From positions 771,089 to 835,088 of the forward strand of contig NZ_QGDL01000001.1 in NCBI RefSeq assembly GCF_003149245.1: a DNA stretch of 64,000 nt, read 5' to 3'. Source of the DNA: Faecalicatena orotica. GTDB lineage: Bacteria; Bacillota; Clostridia; Lachnospirales; Lachnospiraceae. The notes under the pieces are model-generated. The model had not been told where the DNA came from, searched no databases, and saw only the letters and a program-made list of their open reading frames with translations. Numbering within the stretch: position 1 is the stretch's first letter; every line of letters starts with the position of its first letter. Below are positions 16,745 through 25,485 of this stretch, in pieces. Made by a program: the position numbers and the translations under genes.

Positions 16745-19700
16745 CTACTTGTTATCCTTTATTTCAATATCCTTCAGTTCGGCCGGCAATTTTACTTCCA
16801 GCGTATCACTTACAAGCCTCTCACCTTCATTTGTGTGTGCATCATCGACCCTGTAGAGCTCTGCCGTGACACTCTGCGGAATCCTGCCGGCTGCCTTAAG
16901 TTCCTGATAGGTATCTGGTTCAATATAATAGATCCATGTTCCGGAAGAAATCTCCCCGAGTTCACCTTTATCCGGCACTTCCGCAAAGATCACCTGTGTG
17001 CCTTCTATGATTTCTTTGTTCTGGTCATAAAGCTTCAGGGCATTATATGCCGGATTACCTTTGTATTCTCCGGTAAAAATCAGCGATTCCTTTGGTATCA
17101 TACCATCTTCAAGAGTCTTATCATAGACATAATCGGATTTCAGTATCCCGATCCCATCTTTCAGAAGCTCCACATTATCTCCTGCCGGACCGAGGATGTC
17201 TATCTCTGACAGTTCGGCCTTATTCTGGCCCTTTACGACAAGCTTCAGGTATGAGGCATCATAAGTATACATCCAGCTGTCATTCTCTTTACTGAAATAT
17301 ACGGCAGCCGTACCGTCATCATAGGTTAAGGTGCCTGCTTTCGCCAGTGTCCATTCGGAATTATCTTTGCTTACATAGACCTCATACTTCTTAATTGCAT
17401 CTGCGCTTTCCTCCGGCACAGTAATCTTCATGCCTGCCACTGCAAGCATTTCCTGAAAACTGATGACCAGAGAAGGTGCCTCATTAGAGGCTCCAGCATA
17501 GCTGTCACTATAATCATCGTTGTAAACCTTCCCAATTGCCGATACTGTTTCTGGTTCCGGATTATCATCCGAGCCTGTTTCCTGTTCGTCATCCGGTGAC
17601 GTCATGTTTGTTGTCACAGACCATAGCTTCTTGGAAACACTGCCGTCATGCGAGATCTTAACCGGGTCAAGCACGGTCTTTTCCGTCTTGTTAAGCAATT
17701 TGTCATATCCGATTACTTCGTAGGTAAATACCCGGTTATTCACAGTATCAATGGTATCTGTAAATACGGTCTCACCATCTTCTGCCGCGACAAAACCAAC
17801 CACTTTTCCGTTGCGGTATATTTCATAACCGAGCATTGCATCCTGGTCGGCTGCCGTATTAGATAATTTCAGGGTAACCTGCTTTGAATTATTCTTATAC
17901 TCCATCTGTGCATTGACCGTGCTGCCGGAAGCTGCGTCTGTCCCGCCTTCCACACGGTAAACCCTTGCCTCATCCGTGATATAGTATATATTTCTTGTCT
18001 CTTCCCCGAACTGCGCCGCATATGCCTTCGTTGTTTCATCCGGTGTCATTCCCCACTTTTCAAAGAACGGCAGAAGGTTCTTCTTGGCGGCCGCACAGGA
18101 AAGCCTCATCAGCTTATTGTCCGTATCTGCCCCGTTCAGTGAGAGCCCGTTCGGTGCAAGAGAGGTGTTTCTCGCATAAGCATCTACTCTGGCGAAAAAC
18201 AGGTTATTGAACTGGTCCTCGTAGTTATCGTAAGTCTTGTAATTAAAACCGTCATCATAGGCAAGATGCAGCTGCCAGTACATAGCCAGACTCGTAAATA
18301 CACTGGACGCCCTTCCCTTTGTTCCTGATGTTACTTTCTCATAAACATCTTTGTATTTGAATCTGACCTTGTCGTTCGTCTCGTCAGCCTGCGCCAGAAT
18401 AGAGAAATAGTTATTCGTAATCTCGGCGATTGCATAATCGGGCTGGTTGATTATATGCCCGATCTCGTGGGCAATGCCCCAGCCAAACAGCTGCCCGCTC
18501 ACATATCTGCCGTTGTCACTTACAACCGGCTGTGACCGTGCGAGGCCCGGGATGCTTCCCCATTCGATTCCGATATGCAGCCCTCCGGCATACATGAATG
18601 CCCCGGCGAACATCCTCATATACCGGATATTCAGCCTGCTTACCGGAAAACTGTTGTTTGCGCCATAATTCTCTGGCACTGTCTGGTCTGTCAGGCCCTT
18701 ATGCTGGTAAAACAACGTGATCATCTGATCCATTGCCTCCAGAGACTGGTAAAGGACCTCTGTCTGGCTGTCCACATCATTCCCGTCTGTACCTGCTTTT
18801 TTATTAATACCGTTTAAAATCTGTTCTGCTGAGACAGAATACATCATCTTATCCAAAACAATCTCGGTCGCTCCCAGAATACAGTTTTGCTTGTCATATG
18901 CATAATTGCAGTGGGTTTCGTCCTTGTCCAGATGCTGGCTGTTATGCATCTGCTCAATCTTTGGTACATACGTATTTAACTCTTCTACATATGCCCTGAC
19001 CGCGGCACGTTTTTCCGCCTCAGTAGATGCCTTTGAAATATCCAGCATCGGGATCTTTGTGCCGCCGCTCACTCTGACCTGTATGTTAATCTTGTTATTA
19101 GTTCCGGTAAATTCTACATACAGGCTGCCACCGTGTTCCGTATTCAGACTGCTGATGGACGGCATCGTCACTACATTCTTCCCCTGCACCAGATTCGATA
19201 CGACGACTTTATTCCAACTGCCTGATTCCGCATGATACTGGGCCGCAATCAGACGCACATTCGTACCGGCGCCAACTGCGGTATTCTCCCTGCCCACATA
19301 GACTGCCAGTTCTTCACCCTCATGTGCCACAACCCCGAGCGGCTGCCAGGAATTCAGGCCGGAAGCCATCTTAAGTACATTGTCCTTCGCCTTGATAATG
19401 CTTGTATCCACCCGGATCGGTTCTGAAAGCTTCTCGTTCTCCAGAATATTCCGTGCGTTTTCGATCTCACGCAGCAGAAGGTCCCGCCTCGGATGATACT
19501 CGCCGCTTACTTCGTCCTTCGTGTTGGTGCGTTTCTCCAGAGCATCGACCATTTCCTTTGTCACATTATCGGCAAGTGTCACATGAAGACTATCAGCATA
19601 CAAAGCCTCCACTTCATCGTCCAGACTGTCATAATAGTAGAACTTCATCTCCGCAATCGAAACACTGTTGTTCCCTGCCCAGTACTGGGCCAGATTAACC

Positions 19701-21982
19701 TGTACTTTTTTTGCTGTAAACGGCTTATCAAACCACAGCTCATAATATACTTTTCCATTGGAACTTTTCTTGGATGTCAAAAAGCCATTTATCATCTGTT
19801 CGCTGCCATTCTCATCCCAATACCGGGTCTTGGCATAGTTATAGCCCCCTGCCTGGCCTGCATCCGGAACGACCGTAATCCGGTTCATCTCATATGCCTG
19901 GTCAAATTCTACGATCGGGGACGGCTTTCCTGAATTAAATCCCCCTGCATCCCATGAATTGATTATCCAGGAGGATGCATAATCGTTATCAACAACTGTC
20001 ATCTCATTATCCGGTTTATTATGCGGGTATTCCACACCTGCAATGTGCGCCGTTGCCGTTCCGACCCCCTGGTCGGTATTGATCAGTTTGTAATTCGATG
20101 TCACAGGCGGATCCAGATCCATCGTGGTCCCTACATAAACTGTTGACTTTTTACTTGTCCCGCAGTCATTCGTCCCGGTCAGGCACACCTCATAGGTTTT
20201 CTGATTCTCCAGACCAGTAAGCCGGTAGCTTGCTGCTGTGATGTTATCCACTTTCTGATACTCAGTCTTACCTTTTATTCTATAATAGAGGGTATAGTAA
20301 TCCGTATCCTCCATCTTCTTCCACGAGATATCAAGCAGGCGGTACCCGCCCTTTACGCTTACATTCTCCGGTGCATCCGGTGCTTTGTCTGCAGCCGGGA
20401 CGGCGTCTATCGCATCACTGTACCCACTGCTCCACTCGCCGTTCACAGACTGGACCCTGACTTTGTAAACCTCCAGGTTCTTCAGTTTTTCATTTCCAAA
20501 GGAGGTTACATTCAGCCAGTTCACGGATGCCGGAATAACGATCGTCTTTTCTTCGTGTGTAATCTCCACCTCGTACCCTGACACATTCTCCTGCGCGTCC
20601 CAGTTCAAAGTAAATTTCTTACTGCCCGGTGTCACTGTAAGGTTCCCCGGAATATTCATGACAGGGGCCGGTATTCTTGACTCCATATCATTTAAAAACT
20701 CTACTTTTCCGATATCGGCAAGCTTCGTACTTCCGGTATCTGTAACCTTGATCTTGATCCTCTTGACTGCCACCTGTTTTCCCAGATTCACAACCAATGT
20801 ACCATCGGCTTCCTGCGTCACCACAGCCGCCGCCCTTGACCGGAAATAGGCCGCCCGCTCATCAATCGCAAATGTCTCCGTATGCTCCCCTTCTTCGTCT
20901 GTATAGGTGACATCGATGGTTCCGCCTTTAATGATATTTACAGAGTCCTGTACCGGTGCAATTGTAATGCCCCCGACTGCCAGGTCTTTTTGGCCGGAGA
21001 GATCAATGCTGATCTCAACCGGATTCTCTTCAGATATCACTTCATCCGATACCGGCTTCACTGAAATACTCCCGGCCCCGGTCAGAACATCCATGACACT
21101 GTTCCCCTGTGCCAGTTCCGTCCCCTCGGCAACCTTAGCCTCAACCTTCGTTTCATCGATCAAAGCAGTCCTCGTTACAGTCGCCTCTGTACTCTCTGTC
21201 CCGTAACTATAAGTGAAGCACTGAAGATCTGCCAGATCCACTGCACCGTCCCCGTTCAGGTCATACATTAGGTCTGAAGAAGCTTCGCTGACCGCATCAA
21301 GAAGCAGTGAACGGTCTGTGTCATCTACTGCGCCGTCCCCGTTCACATCCCCATATCCATAGGTTCCCGGATGAGCCGCACCTTCGATTACTGCAGTCAT
21401 ATCTACAAGACGTATCTGCTGGTTCATTGCCTGTATTTCGATTTCCTGGCCATAAACAAAACCACCTCCGTTAATCTGGAGCAGGTATGTTCCCTCTTCA
21501 ATCCCGTTCAGATCAACCGTACCTTTTGTCGTACTGCCGTCTTTCGCCGTAAAATCCTTCCTAACAGCCTCAGTTCCGTCTTTTAACAAAACCGCGGATA
21601 TCTGCCCGATACGTGTCTGTACATCAGTAACCGGCAGATTACATGTGAGCTCTACCGATAAATTTCCCTTTTTCTGCCCGGAATCCTGATCCTCAGAAGC
21701 AGCAGCCGCTGTGTCTTTTTCGTTAGCCGCATCTTTCTCCTCCTGATCCACTTCTGGGTCTTTTCCTTCTTCCTGCTCATTTCCTGACTGATCTTCCAAA
21801 GAGCCGTCCGCCGGGTCCGTACCTGTCTGTTCCCCGGAACCGACATCTTTGCCGATAGTATCCGCAATCGTTCCTGCGGCTGTATCAGGCGTCCTTAGCA
21901 CACCCTCTTCTGCATAAACATTGACAGCCGATAGCTGCAGCGTCATGCACATGGCCAGAAGCCATGCCAGCTTTTTCTTCAT
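16745..21982 (-). CDS. secreted M60-family metallopeptidase with dockerin, FN3 and carbohydrate-binding-like domains
   Basis: A 1745-residue secreted protein. In order: a signal peptide (1-25), an acidic linker (26-105), a beta domain, a dockerin with two calcium loops (DVNGDGAVDDTD and DLNGDGAVDLAD, about 207-262), two FN3-like modules (about 430-600), an F5/8-like carbohydrate-binding module (about 615-760), then the M60 peptidase. Its gluzincin site is HEIGH near residue 1171 with a downstream Glu in YAIAEITNNY. Further beta modules end the protein, with no sorting signal. M60 enzymes cleave mucin-type glycoproteins. ATG 21982 has GGAGG 8 bases upstream. The leader contains a c-di-GMP-I riboswitch and two terminators; the anchored protein follows. 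Peptidase family sure; substrate inferred. Confidence 0.92.
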   Translation of the reverse strand: MKKKLAWLLAMCMTLQLSAVNVYAEEGVLRTPDTAAGTIADTIGKDVGSGEQTGTDPADGSLEDQSGNEQEEGKDPEVDQEEKDAANEKDTAAAASEDQDSGQKKGNLSVELTCNLPVTDVQTRIGQISAVLLKDGTEAVRKDFTAKDGSTTKGTVDLNGIEEGTYLLQINGGGFVYGQEIEIQAMNQQIRLVDMTAVIEGAAHPGTYGYGDVNGDGAVDDTDRSLLLDAVSEASSDLMYDLNGDGAVDLADLQCFTYSYGTESTEATVTRTALIDETKVEAKVAEGTELAQGNSVMDVLTGAGSISVKPVSDEVISEENPVEISIDLSGQKDLAVGGITIAPVQDSVNIIKGGTIDVTYTDEEGEHTETFAIDERAAYFRSRAAAVVTQEADGTLVVNLGKQVAVKRIKIKVTDTGSTKLADIGKVEFLNDMESRIPAPVMNIPGNLTVTPGSKKFTLNWDAQENVSGYEVEITHEEKTIVIPASVNWLNVTSFGNEKLKNLEVYKVRVQSVNGEWSSGYSDAIDAVPAADKAPDAPENVSVKGGYRLLDISWKKMEDTDYYTLYYRIKGKTEYQKVDNITAASYRLTGLENQKTYEVCLTGTNDCGTSKKSTVYVGTTMDLDPPVTSNYKLINTDQGVGTATAHIAGVEYPHNKPDNEMTVVDNDYASSWIINSWDAGGFNSGKPSPIVEFDQAYEMNRITVVPDAGQAGGYNYAKTRYWDENGSEQMINGFLTSKKSSNGKVYYELWFDKPFTAKKVQVNLAQYWAGNNSVSIAEMKFYYYDSLDDEVEALYADSLHVTLADNVTKEMVDALEKRTNTKDEVSGEYHPRRDLLLREIENARNILENEKLSEPIRVDTSIIKAKDNVLKMASGLNSWQPLGVVAHEGEELAVYVGRENTAVGAGTNVRLIAAQYHAESGSWNKVVVSNLVQGKNVVTMPSISSLNTEHGGSLYVEFTGTNNKINIQVRVSGGTKIPMLDISKASTEAEKRAAVRAYVEELNTYVPKIEQMHNSQHLDKDETHCNYAYDKQNCILGATEIVLDKMMYSVSAEQILNGINKKAGTDGNDVDSQTEVLYQSLEAMDQMITLFYQHKGLTDQTVPENYGANNSFPVSRLNIRYMRMFAGAFMYAGGLHIGIEWGSIPGLARSQPVVSDNGRYVSGQLFGWGIAHEIGHIINQPDYAIAEITNNYFSILAQADETNDKVRFKYKDVYEKVTSGTKGRASSVFTSLAMYWQLHLAYDDGFNYKTYDNYEDQFNNLFFARVDAYARNTSLAPNGLSLNGADTDNKLMRLSCAAAKKNLLPFFEKWGMTPDETTKAYAAQFGEETRNIYYITDEARVYRVEGGTDAASGSTVNAQMEYKNNSKQVTLKLSNTAADQDAMLGYEIYRNGKVVGFVAAEDGETVFTDTIDTVNNRVFTYEVIGYDKLLNKTEKTVLDPVKISHDGSVSKKLWSVTTNMTSPDDEQETGSDDNPEPETVSAIGKVYNDDYSDSYAGASNEAPSLVISFQEMLAVAGMKITVPEESADAIKKYEVYVSKDNSEWTLAKAGTLTYDDGTAAVYFSKENDSWMYTYDASYLKLVVKGQNKAELSEIDILGPAGDNVELLKDGIGILKSDYVYDKTLEDGMIPKESLIFTGEYKGNPAYNALKLYDQNKEIIEGTQVIFAEVPDKGELGEISSGTWIYYIEPDTYQELKAAGRIPQSVTAELYRVDDAHTNEGERLVSDTLEVKLPAELKDIEIKDNK

Positions 21983-22012
21983 ACATTTCCCCTCCTCAAT
22001 CTTGTTGTGGAC

Positions 22013-22047
22013 ACAAAAAGGCGGTATCAAAAGACATTGATACCGCC
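22013..22047 (-). terminator. second leader terminator directly before the M60 gene
   Basis: A perfect 11-bp stem (22020-22030 with 22037-22047) is followed on the minus strand by TTTTTGTG. It ends about 18 bases before the Shine-Dalgarno of the M60 gene, so it would stop transcripts that passed the first terminator. No competing antiterminator is obvious by eye. Confidence 0.75.
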
Positions 22048-22105
22048 TGCAGACCGATGCTGTGATAGTCCGGAAAATATAAACTTTTCCCCTATTCCCC
22101 CAATT

Positions 22106-22136
22106 GAAAAACCCCCGCCTTTTCTATGAAAAGCGG
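22106..22136 (-). terminator. first leader terminator, expression platform of the c-di-GMP riboswitch
   Basis: On the minus strand CCGCTTTTC pairs with GAAAAGGCGG (one bulge) around an ATA loop, followed by GGGTTTTTC. It begins about 20 bases after the 3' end of the aptamer. Confidence 0.7.
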
Positions 22137-22149
22137 AATCCTTCTTATG

Positions 22150-22235
22150 TACATCTGCAACCCAGCCATCCTGCCTTTTTCAGTCAGGATCTGTGGCTTT
22201 GCGTCACTGCCTTACGACAATTTTGCCTTTTTAGT
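22150..22235 (-). promoter_or_regulatory. c-di-GMP-I (GEMM-I) riboswitch aptamer
   Basis: On the minus strand the conserved blocks occur in order: GGCAAA, then a hairpin closed by a GTAA GNRA tetraloop (ATTGTC/GGCAGT), GACGCAAAGCCAC, a second hairpin (ATCCTG/CAGGAT), then GGCTGGGTTGC. This matches the GEMM-I consensus, including the tetraloop and the GCAAAGCC core that binds cyclic di-GMP. It starts at the predicted transcription start of the promoter at 22242-22270 and is followed by the terminator at 22106-22136. It should couple second-messenger level to expression of the M60 peptidase and its surface partner. Whether ligand turns the genes on or off is not clear from the sequence. Confidence 0.88.
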
Positions 22236-22241
22236 AATTCA

Positions 22242-22270
22242 AATATATCATCTGAAACGAACTGTGTCAA
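22242..22270 (-). promoter_or_regulatory. sigma-A promoter of the M60/surface-protein operon
   Basis: On the minus strand a perfect TTGACA (22265-22270), 17-base spacer and TATATT (22242-22247). The predicted start near 22235 coincides with the 5' end of the riboswitch aptamer. Confidence 0.75.
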
Positions 22271-22392
22271 TCTACTTTATTATCCCCGACTGCCAGTGCG
22301 TATAAGACGATTCATTGGACAAAATAGAAAGATGTCCATTGATTTATTTTGAAAAACAGATAAAATGAGAGAAGGGAAGGAGAATTATATCC

Positions 22393-23814
22393 ATGAAAAA
22401 AAAATTTTACTCACTTTTATCCAAAATTTCTATAAAATACATATTACTTTTCCTATTCCTGCTCTATCTTTCCGGGCTCATTGTCCCTTATATTTCCCAC
22501 AAAAAAGTAAATGAAGCCTTTCAGAGCGCCTTCCATAGCAGAGAATTTTACGGAACATCTGCCGGGACGGAAAGAACCGCATACCTTGACGACAACAGCG
22601 AAGCGCTCCTGTACCGGCTGCGGATGATCGAAGAGGCAGAGTCAGATATTATCCTTTCTACTTTTGATTTCAATTCTGACCAGTCTGGGAAGGATATCCT
22701 TGCGGCCCTTAACAATGCTGCCGGCCGCGGCGTTAATGTACGCATTATTGTAGACGGGATCAGCGGCTTTCTTGATCTAAGACATGACGAATGGTTTCAG
22801 ACTGCTGCCGCCCATCCCAATATCCAGATACGCATTTACAATCCGGTAAACTTTTTAAAGCCCTGGAAACTTCAGGCAAGGCTTCATGATAAATATCTGG
22901 TCATTGACAAAAAAATGTATCTTCTGGGCGGCAGAAATACAACCAATCTTTTTTTAGGTGACTATTCCTCCTCCCGGAATATCGACCGGGAATTATTTGT
23001 CTATGAAACAGAAGAATCACCGGATTCTTCCCTTTATCAGCTTTTAGATTACTTTGAACATGTCTGGAATCTAGAAGACAGCAAGGCTTACACCTGTACA
23101 CAAAGCGCGAAAAAGACCGGTGAATATAACGCCAAATTATGCACAAACTATGATACCTTACGCCAGAAATATCCGTCCGCATGGGAAAGCTGGGACTGGC
23201 TGCACCTCACTTTTGAGACAAACCGCATTTCTTTACTGTACAACCCGGCAGAAGCAGAAAATAAAGAACCCTGGATGTGGTATTCCCTGCATCAGCTAAT
23301 GGCACAGGGGGACCAGGTTTCCATTTACACTCCTTATATTATCTGTGGAAAGGAAATGTACCAGGATCTGGAATCGCTTACACAAAATAAAACAAAGGTG
23401 GAAATCATCACCAACGATGTGGCTAAGGGAGCAAATCCCTGGGGCTGTACGGATTACTTAAACCAAAAAAAGCAGATCTGGAACACCGGAGTAAATGTTT
23501 ATGAGTTTATGGGGAAACACTCCTGTCACACAAAAGCCGTTGTAATCGACGACCGCATGAGTATTGTCGGTTCCTATAATCTGGATATGCGCAGTACCTA
23601 TCAGGATACAGAGTTAATGCTTGCCGTAGATTCCCCGAAACTGAACCAGATCATACGAAAGGAAATAGAAACGGATAAAACGTTCAGTAAAACAATGACC
23701 GAGGATGGTTATGTCTATGGGGAAAATTATAAAGCAAAAGAGATGACCACAGGGAAAAAGATATTTTATGCATTCCTTCGAATTGTTGTTATCCCTATCA
23801 GGAGATTTTTATAA
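22393..23814 (+). CDS. phospholipase D-family protein, cardiolipin synthase-like
   Basis: A 473-residue membrane-associated enzyme. One N-terminal membrane segment (about residues 15-35) precedes two phospholipase D domains with intact HKD motifs: HDKYLVID at His165 followed by GGRN, and HTKAVVID at His379 followed by GSYNLD. Two HKD motifs form one active site with a phospho-His intermediate. Length and the GGRN/GSYN signatures fit the ClsC-like cardiolipin synthase or phosphatidyltransferase branch more than nucleases. GGAGAA lies 11 bases before the ATG. The gene stands alone, divergent from the M60 operon. A role in cardiolipin or related phospholipid synthesis is likely; exact substrate unknown. 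Confidence 0.85.
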   Translation: MKKKFYSLLSKISIKYILLFLFLLYLSGLIVPYISHKKVNEAFQSAFHSREFYGTSAGTERTAYLDDNSEALLYRLRMIEEAESDIILSTFDFNSDQSGKDILAALNNAAGRGVNVRIIVDGISGFLDLRHDEWFQTAAAHPNIQIRIYNPVNFLKPWKLQARLHDKYLVIDKKMYLLGGRNTTNLFLGDYSSSRNIDRELFVYETEESPDSSLYQLLDYFEHVWNLEDSKAYTCTQSAKKTGEYNAKLCTNYDTLRQKYPSAWESWDWLHLTFETNRISLLYNPAEAENKEPWMWYSLHQLMAQGDQVSIYTPYIICGKEMYQDLESLTQNKTKVEIITNDVAKGANPWGCTDYLNQKKQIWNTGVNVYEFMGKHSCHTKAVVIDDRMSIVGSYNLDMRSTYQDTELMLAVDSPKLNQIIRKEIETDKTFSKTMTEDGYVYGENYKAKEMTTGKKIFYAFLRIVVIPIRRFL

Positions 23815-23836
23815 GGACGCTGGTGTTCCAGCGTCC
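23815..23836. repeat. short hairpin after the phospholipase D-family gene
   Basis: A 9-bp perfect stem (23815-23823 with 23828-23836) with a 4-base loop immediately after the stop codon. No U-tract follows on the plus strand, so it may stabilise the mRNA end or be an imperfect terminator. Confidence 0.4.
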
Positions 23837-23957
23837 AAAAGGATCATGAAGCATAGAAAATTGTCGGGTCGGTATCTACTATATATGAAGTAACAAGAGG
23901 GGATAATAAATATTACTTCATTTATCTATCCCCATAGCTCTGCCTTAATTGATAGGA

Positions 23958-24605
23958 TTATTTTAAAAAGGCAGGCATCCTGTGCCCTTTAAAATAATAC
24001 TCTCTGTCGTGTTCATTCACCCCGCGCAGGACTTTACACGGGTTCCCTGCCGCCACTACACAGGAAGGGATATCTCTTGTAACTATACTGCCCGCTCCGA
24101 TGACTGTATCATCCCCGATGGTTACTCCCGGAAGAATGACGGCTCCGGCCCCGATCCAGCAGTTTTTCCCTATTCGGACAGATGCATTGTACTGGTATCC
24201 TTCCCGGCGGAGTTCCGGCAGAATCGGATGTCCTGCCGTTGCAATGGTGACATTCGGCCCCAGCATCGTGCTGTCACCGATATAAATATGTGTATCATCT
24301 ACAAGGGTTAGATTAAAGTTCGCATATATATTTTCCCCGAAATGTACATGGCGGCCCCCGAAATTTGCATGGAGAGGCGGTTCGATATAGCATCCCTCTC
24401 CGATCTCGGCAAACATCTCTTTCAGCATTCTGTCCCGCTTCACCATCTCGTCAGGCCGCGTCATATTGAAGTCATACAGGCGGTTCAGGCAGACTGTCTG
24501 TTCTTTTACAAGCTCCTCATCACCGGGAAGATACAACTCCTCATTGTGCATTTTCTCGTAGATACTGTTAAGTTTTGTCTGATCTGCATTCTGATTTATT
24601 TCCAT
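23958..24605 (-). CDS. sugar O-acetyltransferase, maltose/galactoside acetyltransferase family
   Basis: A 215-residue left-handed beta-helix acetyltransferase of the Maa/LacA type. The N-terminal Mac domain (EKMHNEELYLPGDEEL) leads into hexapeptide repeats (VRIGKNCWIGAGAVILPGVTIGDDTVIGAGSIV). The catalytic His lies in the ATAGHPI loop and the end AAGNPCKVLR is typical. It would transfer acetyl from acetyl-CoA to a sugar hydroxyl. The start has AAAGGA 9 bases upstream. It sits downstream of a PHP phosphatase and a MATE exporter, possibly on one transcript, with no clear shared pathway. Confidence 0.92.
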   Translation of the reverse strand: MEINQNADQTKLNSIYEKMHNEELYLPGDEELVKEQTVCLNRLYDFNMTRPDEMVKRDRMLKEMFAEIGEGCYIEPPLHANFGGRHVHFGENIYANFNLTLVDDTHIYIGDSTMLGPNVTIATAGHPILPELRREGYQYNASVRIGKNCWIGAGAVILPGVTIGDDTVIGAGSIVTRDIPSCVVAAGNPCKVLRGVNEHDREYYFKGHRMPAFLK

Positions 24606-24663
24606 ATTAATTTCCTTTTACTCCTTTCTAAATCCTTTCACTAACCATCACAGGGGGCACCCG

Positions 24664-25449
24664 TTATAAATTGTGAAAGACTGGTTCCATCCTGCTGAAT
24701 GTACAGTACTGCTCAAAACCAATCCTTTTTAGAATCTCTTTTGCCTCCTTGATATGATCCCCTAGTCTGTTCGTATCATGCGCGTCGGAACCTATCGTGA
24801 TAATCCTGCCGCCAAGATCATGATAGAGTCTGAGAATCTTTTCGGAGGGTGTCAGGTCTTTCAGGCCATAGGCAAAACAGGACGTATTTACCTCGATTCC
24901 TTTTCCCCCGGAAATAGCCAGACGGAAAATCTTTTCCACAATGTCCAGAATCTTTTCATCTGGATATTCCCCTGCATCGTCATAACGCTTGATCATATCC
25001 AGATGGCCGAGCACCGAATAGTTCGTATATTGCTTCATAACCTCATAAATAGCTTCATAATACGCTTTCTGGTATGCCTCCTGTGTTTTTCCCTTCTGGT
25101 ATTCATATGACCAGAACTCCTGATCATCGATCTGGTGGTTGCTCAGTATGACGAAGTCAAAATCATATTTTGCAAAATCCCGCTCGAAAAGAGAAACCGT
25201 ATGTGTCTGAACACCAAACTCAATCCCCTTTTTAATCCGAAGTTTCCCCTGATACTTCTCCTGCATCTCTTTCAACAGGGGGAAGTAGTGCTCATAATCA
25301 CAGTTCAAATCTGTTTTCACCCCGTAATCCACATGCTCCGTGAATGCGATTTCGTCCATCCCGTTCTCCAGAGCCTTCTGTATCATTTCCTCCATAGGGC
25401 AGTCCGAATCGTCACTGAAACTTGTGTGGACATGATAATCTGCTAACAT
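24664..25449 (-). CDS. PHP-domain phosphatase, histidinol-phosphatase (HisJ) family
   Basis: A 261-residue PHP-fold phosphoesterase. Metal-binding motifs are visible in order: DYHVHTSFSDDS at the N-terminus, EIAFTEHVDYG near residue 38, a LGHLDMI segment near 150, and IGSDAHDTNRLG near 220. Length and arrangement fit HisJ-type histidinol-phosphatases, which remove phosphate from L-histidinol phosphate, but no other histidine-biosynthesis gene is nearby, so the substrate is uncertain. ATG 25449 has AAGGAGG upstream. The MATE exporter gene ends 36 bases before it. Confidence 0.88.
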   Translation of the reverse strand: MLADYHVHTSFSDDSDCPMEEMIQKALENGMDEIAFTEHVDYGVKTDLNCDYEHYFPLLKEMQEKYQGKLRIKKGIEFGVQTHTVSLFERDFAKYDFDFVILSNHQIDDQEFWSYEYQKGKTQEAYQKAYYEAIYEVMKQYTNYSVLGHLDMIKRYDDAGEYPDEKILDIVEKIFRLAISGGKGIEVNTSCFAYGLKDLTPSEKILRLYHDLGGRIITIGSDAHDTNRLGDHIKEAKEILKRIGFEQYCTFSRMEPVFHNL

Positions 25450-25485
25450 AATATCCTCCTTTTTTCCTTGTTATCTGTCCGCGGG

